Positions 12,446 through 13,605 of a stretch of DNA of 13,605 nucleotides are shown piece by piece. Position 1 is the first letter of the stretch. Each line of letters begins with the position of its first letter. Below the pieces are notes generated by a model, which made no database searches, was not told the DNA's origin, and worked only from the letters and a program-made list of their open reading frames with translations. The stretch is taken from positions 1 through 13,605 of the forward strand of contig CAJPSE010000020.1 in the NCBI GenBank assembly GCA_905373185.1. Direction: 5' to 3'. This DNA comes from an uncultured Fretibacterium sp. (lineage in GTDB: Bacteria > Synergistota > Synergistia > Synergistales > Aminobacteriaceae). The position numbers and the translations under genes were made by a program.

Positions 12446-13142
12446 AGCGCCTCTCCCGGCCGGCATAATTCTCGAGGGCCGCATCGAGGGCGGCCTCGTC
12501 GAAATCGGGCCAGTGGATGTCCGTAAAGTAGAACTCGCTGTAGGCCGCCTCCCACAGCCAGAAGTTGCTGAGTCGGAGCTCGCCGCTCGTCCGGACGATC
12601 AGGTCCGGGTCGGGGACGTCCGGCAGGTAGAAGAAACGCCGCAGGTCGGCCTCCGTGACCGGGCCGGAGTGGCCGCTCACCACGAGTGCATTGACGGCAT
12701 CCAGCACCTCGGCGCGTCCGCCGTAGTTCAGGCACAGGATGAAGTCGATCGTCGTCTCCTCCCGGGTGCGTTCCTCGGCCCAGCGCATCATCTCCAGAAG
12801 GTCCGCAGGAATGTTGTCGCGCCGCCCCGCGAAGCGGATGCGCCCGCCCTCCGCCCTGATCGCGTCGACCTTACGGCGGATGTAATAGCGGAAGAGGCTC
12901 ATCAGCCCGTCGACCTCCATCTTCGGCCGGTTCCAGTTCTCGGTCGAGAAAGCGTAGACCGAGAAATAACGGATTCCCCGGCGCTTCACGAGGCGGACCA
13001 TCTCCTCGAGCTTTCTCAGTCCGGCACGGTGTCCCATGAGGCGGGGCAGCCCCCTCCTCTTGGCCCACCTTCCGTTTCCGTCGAGGATGATTGCCAGATG
13101 ATCGGGCACCGTCTTCGGCGCCGATTTCGACTCCGTTTTCAT
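12426..13142 (-). CDS. uppS: Isoprenyl transferase (undecaprenyl diphosphate synthase)
   Basis: A 238-residue cis-prenyltransferase that extends farnesyl diphosphate with isopentenyl diphosphate to make the C55 carrier used in cell wall synthesis. The catalytic loop is ILDGNGRWAKRRG (19-31, Asp21). Further motifs are GHRAG (37-41), VYAFSTENWNRP (62-73), the Arg-rich RIRFAGRRDNIP (101-112), NYGGRAEV (139-146) and DPDLIVRTSGELRLSNFWLW (178-197) with Glu203 in the final YSEFYF. The frame is open upstream, but ATG at 13142 gives the normal family start and overlaps the upstream stop by 4 bp. GGAAGGAG lies about 14 bp before it, rather far, so coupling probably matters. Confidence 0.96.
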   Translation of the reverse strand: MKTESKSAPKTVPDHLAIILDGNGRWAKRRGLPRLMGHRAGLRKLEEMVRLVKRRGIRYFSVYAFSTENWNRPKMEVDGLMSLFRYYIRRKVDAIRAEGGRIRFAGRRDNIPADLLEMMRWAEERTREETTIDFILCLNYGGRAEVLDAVNALVVSGHSGPVTEADLRRFFYLPDVPDPDLIVRTSGELRLSNFWLWEAAYSEFYFTDIHWPDFDEAALDAALENYAGRERRYGGLKP

Positions 13143-13605
13143 GGTTGCTCGGCGTTCTCCTTCCTTGTCTCGTCCAGCCTTATCTCGTCCAAGCGGGCCT
13201 TCAGCTTCCGGACGTCCTGCCACGTGAGGTCCTTCGGACTGCCCTTCTGCCGGGAGTCGTTGCGCAGAAGGTAGCTGGGGTGGAACATGGGCATGACCTC
13301 GATCCCCCGCCATTCGAACCAGCGCCCGCGAAGGGCGGTTATCCCTCCGGAGGTCTTGAGTATCCAGCGCATCGGCGTATTGCCGAGGCACACGAGAATG
13401 CGGGGCCGGATCAGGAGGAGCTGCGCCTCCAGAAAATCCCCGCACCGTATCATCTCCTCCTGGGTAGGCACCCGGTTGTTCGGAGGACGGCACTTCACCA
13501 CGTTGGTGATGAAGACCGACTCCCGGTCTATCCCCGCCGCGGTGAGGATCTGGGTGAGGAGCTGGCCGGCCCTTCCCACGAAGGCCAGCCCCTCCCGATC
13601 CTCGT
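13139..13605 (-). CDS. Family-4 uracil-DNA glycosylase, C-terminal part (runs off right edge)
   Basis: A partial gene: the frame is open to the right edge and codes for about 155 residues. The end nearest the edge reads EDREGLAFVGRAGQLL, the uracil-binding motif of iron-sulfur family-4 uracil-DNA glycosylases, so the true start lies beyond the window. Other motifs are ITNVVKCRPPNNRVP, supplying one cluster cysteine, a second cysteine in MIRCGDF, CLGNTPMRWIL, and the catalytic-side MFHPSYLLR. The enzyme removes uracil from DNA. Its C-terminal tail is charged. The stop overlaps the uppS ATG by 4 bp, making it the most upstream visible member of the cluster, although its function is unrelated to lipids. 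Confidence 0.93.
   Translation of the reverse strand, partial: EDREGLAFVGRAGQLLTQILTAAGIDRESVFITNVVKCRPPNNRVPTQEEMIRCGDFLEAQLLLIRPRILVCLGNTPMRWILKTSGGITALRGRWFEWRGIEVMPMFHPSYLLRNDSRQKGSPKDLTWQDVRKLKARLDEIRLDETRKENAEQP

Noticed and set aside
13143..13493. N-terminal 117-residue extension of uppS
   Set aside because: It overlaps the glycosylase gene in another frame. The family start and the ATGA overlap both point to 13142.

Overview
The window looks like chromosomal DNA from an amino-acid-fermenting anaerobe, most plausibly a member of Synergistota (Fretibacterium-like). This rests on the mix of an archaeal-type ornithine cyclodeaminase, a EutT-like cobalamin adenosyltransferase, CitG and an uppS-cdsA-dxr-rseP-ispG cluster in GC-rich DNA with strong GGAGG ribosome binding sites. 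The assignment is inferred from gene content and style, not from a marker gene.

Layout, left to right. (1) Bases 1-940 are visibly AT-richer than the rest and carry no complete protein gene. They hold the 5' end of a transposase-like reading frame running off the left edge and folded into three strong hairpins, a tRNA-Ser(CGA) gene with a near-perfect promoter and intrinsic terminator, and an 84-bp inverted-repeat element resembling a MITE. (2) Bases 941-3483 (minus) form a two-gene operon: an archaeal-type (LOR/SDH-domain) ornithine cyclodeaminase followed, with a 4-bp overlap, by a CbiA/CobB-fold protein that has lost both its P-loop and its glutaminase residues. (3) Bases 3689-5520 (plus) form a divergent two-gene operon: a ribokinase-family sugar kinase with altered motifs and an RpiR-type (HTH + SIS) regulator. 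(4) Bases 5541-8169 (minus) carry argF (ornithine carbamoyltransferase), a 59-residue Cys-rich zinc ribbon, a EutT-like cob(I)alamin adenosyltransferase and citG. (5) Bases 8257-13605 (minus) carry a family-4 uracil-DNA glycosylase (partial), uppS, cdsA, dxr, rseP and ispG. They are packed with ATGA or longer overlaps, except for one 111-bp gap before rseP that contains two perfect hairpins.

How the genes fit together. Block 5 is a housekeeping cluster for isoprenoid precursors (dxr, ispG), the undecaprenyl carrier (uppS), CDP-diacylglycerol (cdsA) and intramembrane proteolysis (rseP). Blocks 2 and 4 share an ornithine/arginine theme: ornithine to proline (cyclodeaminase), ornithine/citrulline interconversion (ArgF), and adenosylcobalamin supply, which such fermenters need for enzymes such as ornithine aminomutase (not seen here). 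The least explained item is the dead-looking CobB-like protein translationally coupled to the cyclodeaminase. No CRISPR array, phage module or recognisable defence system is present.
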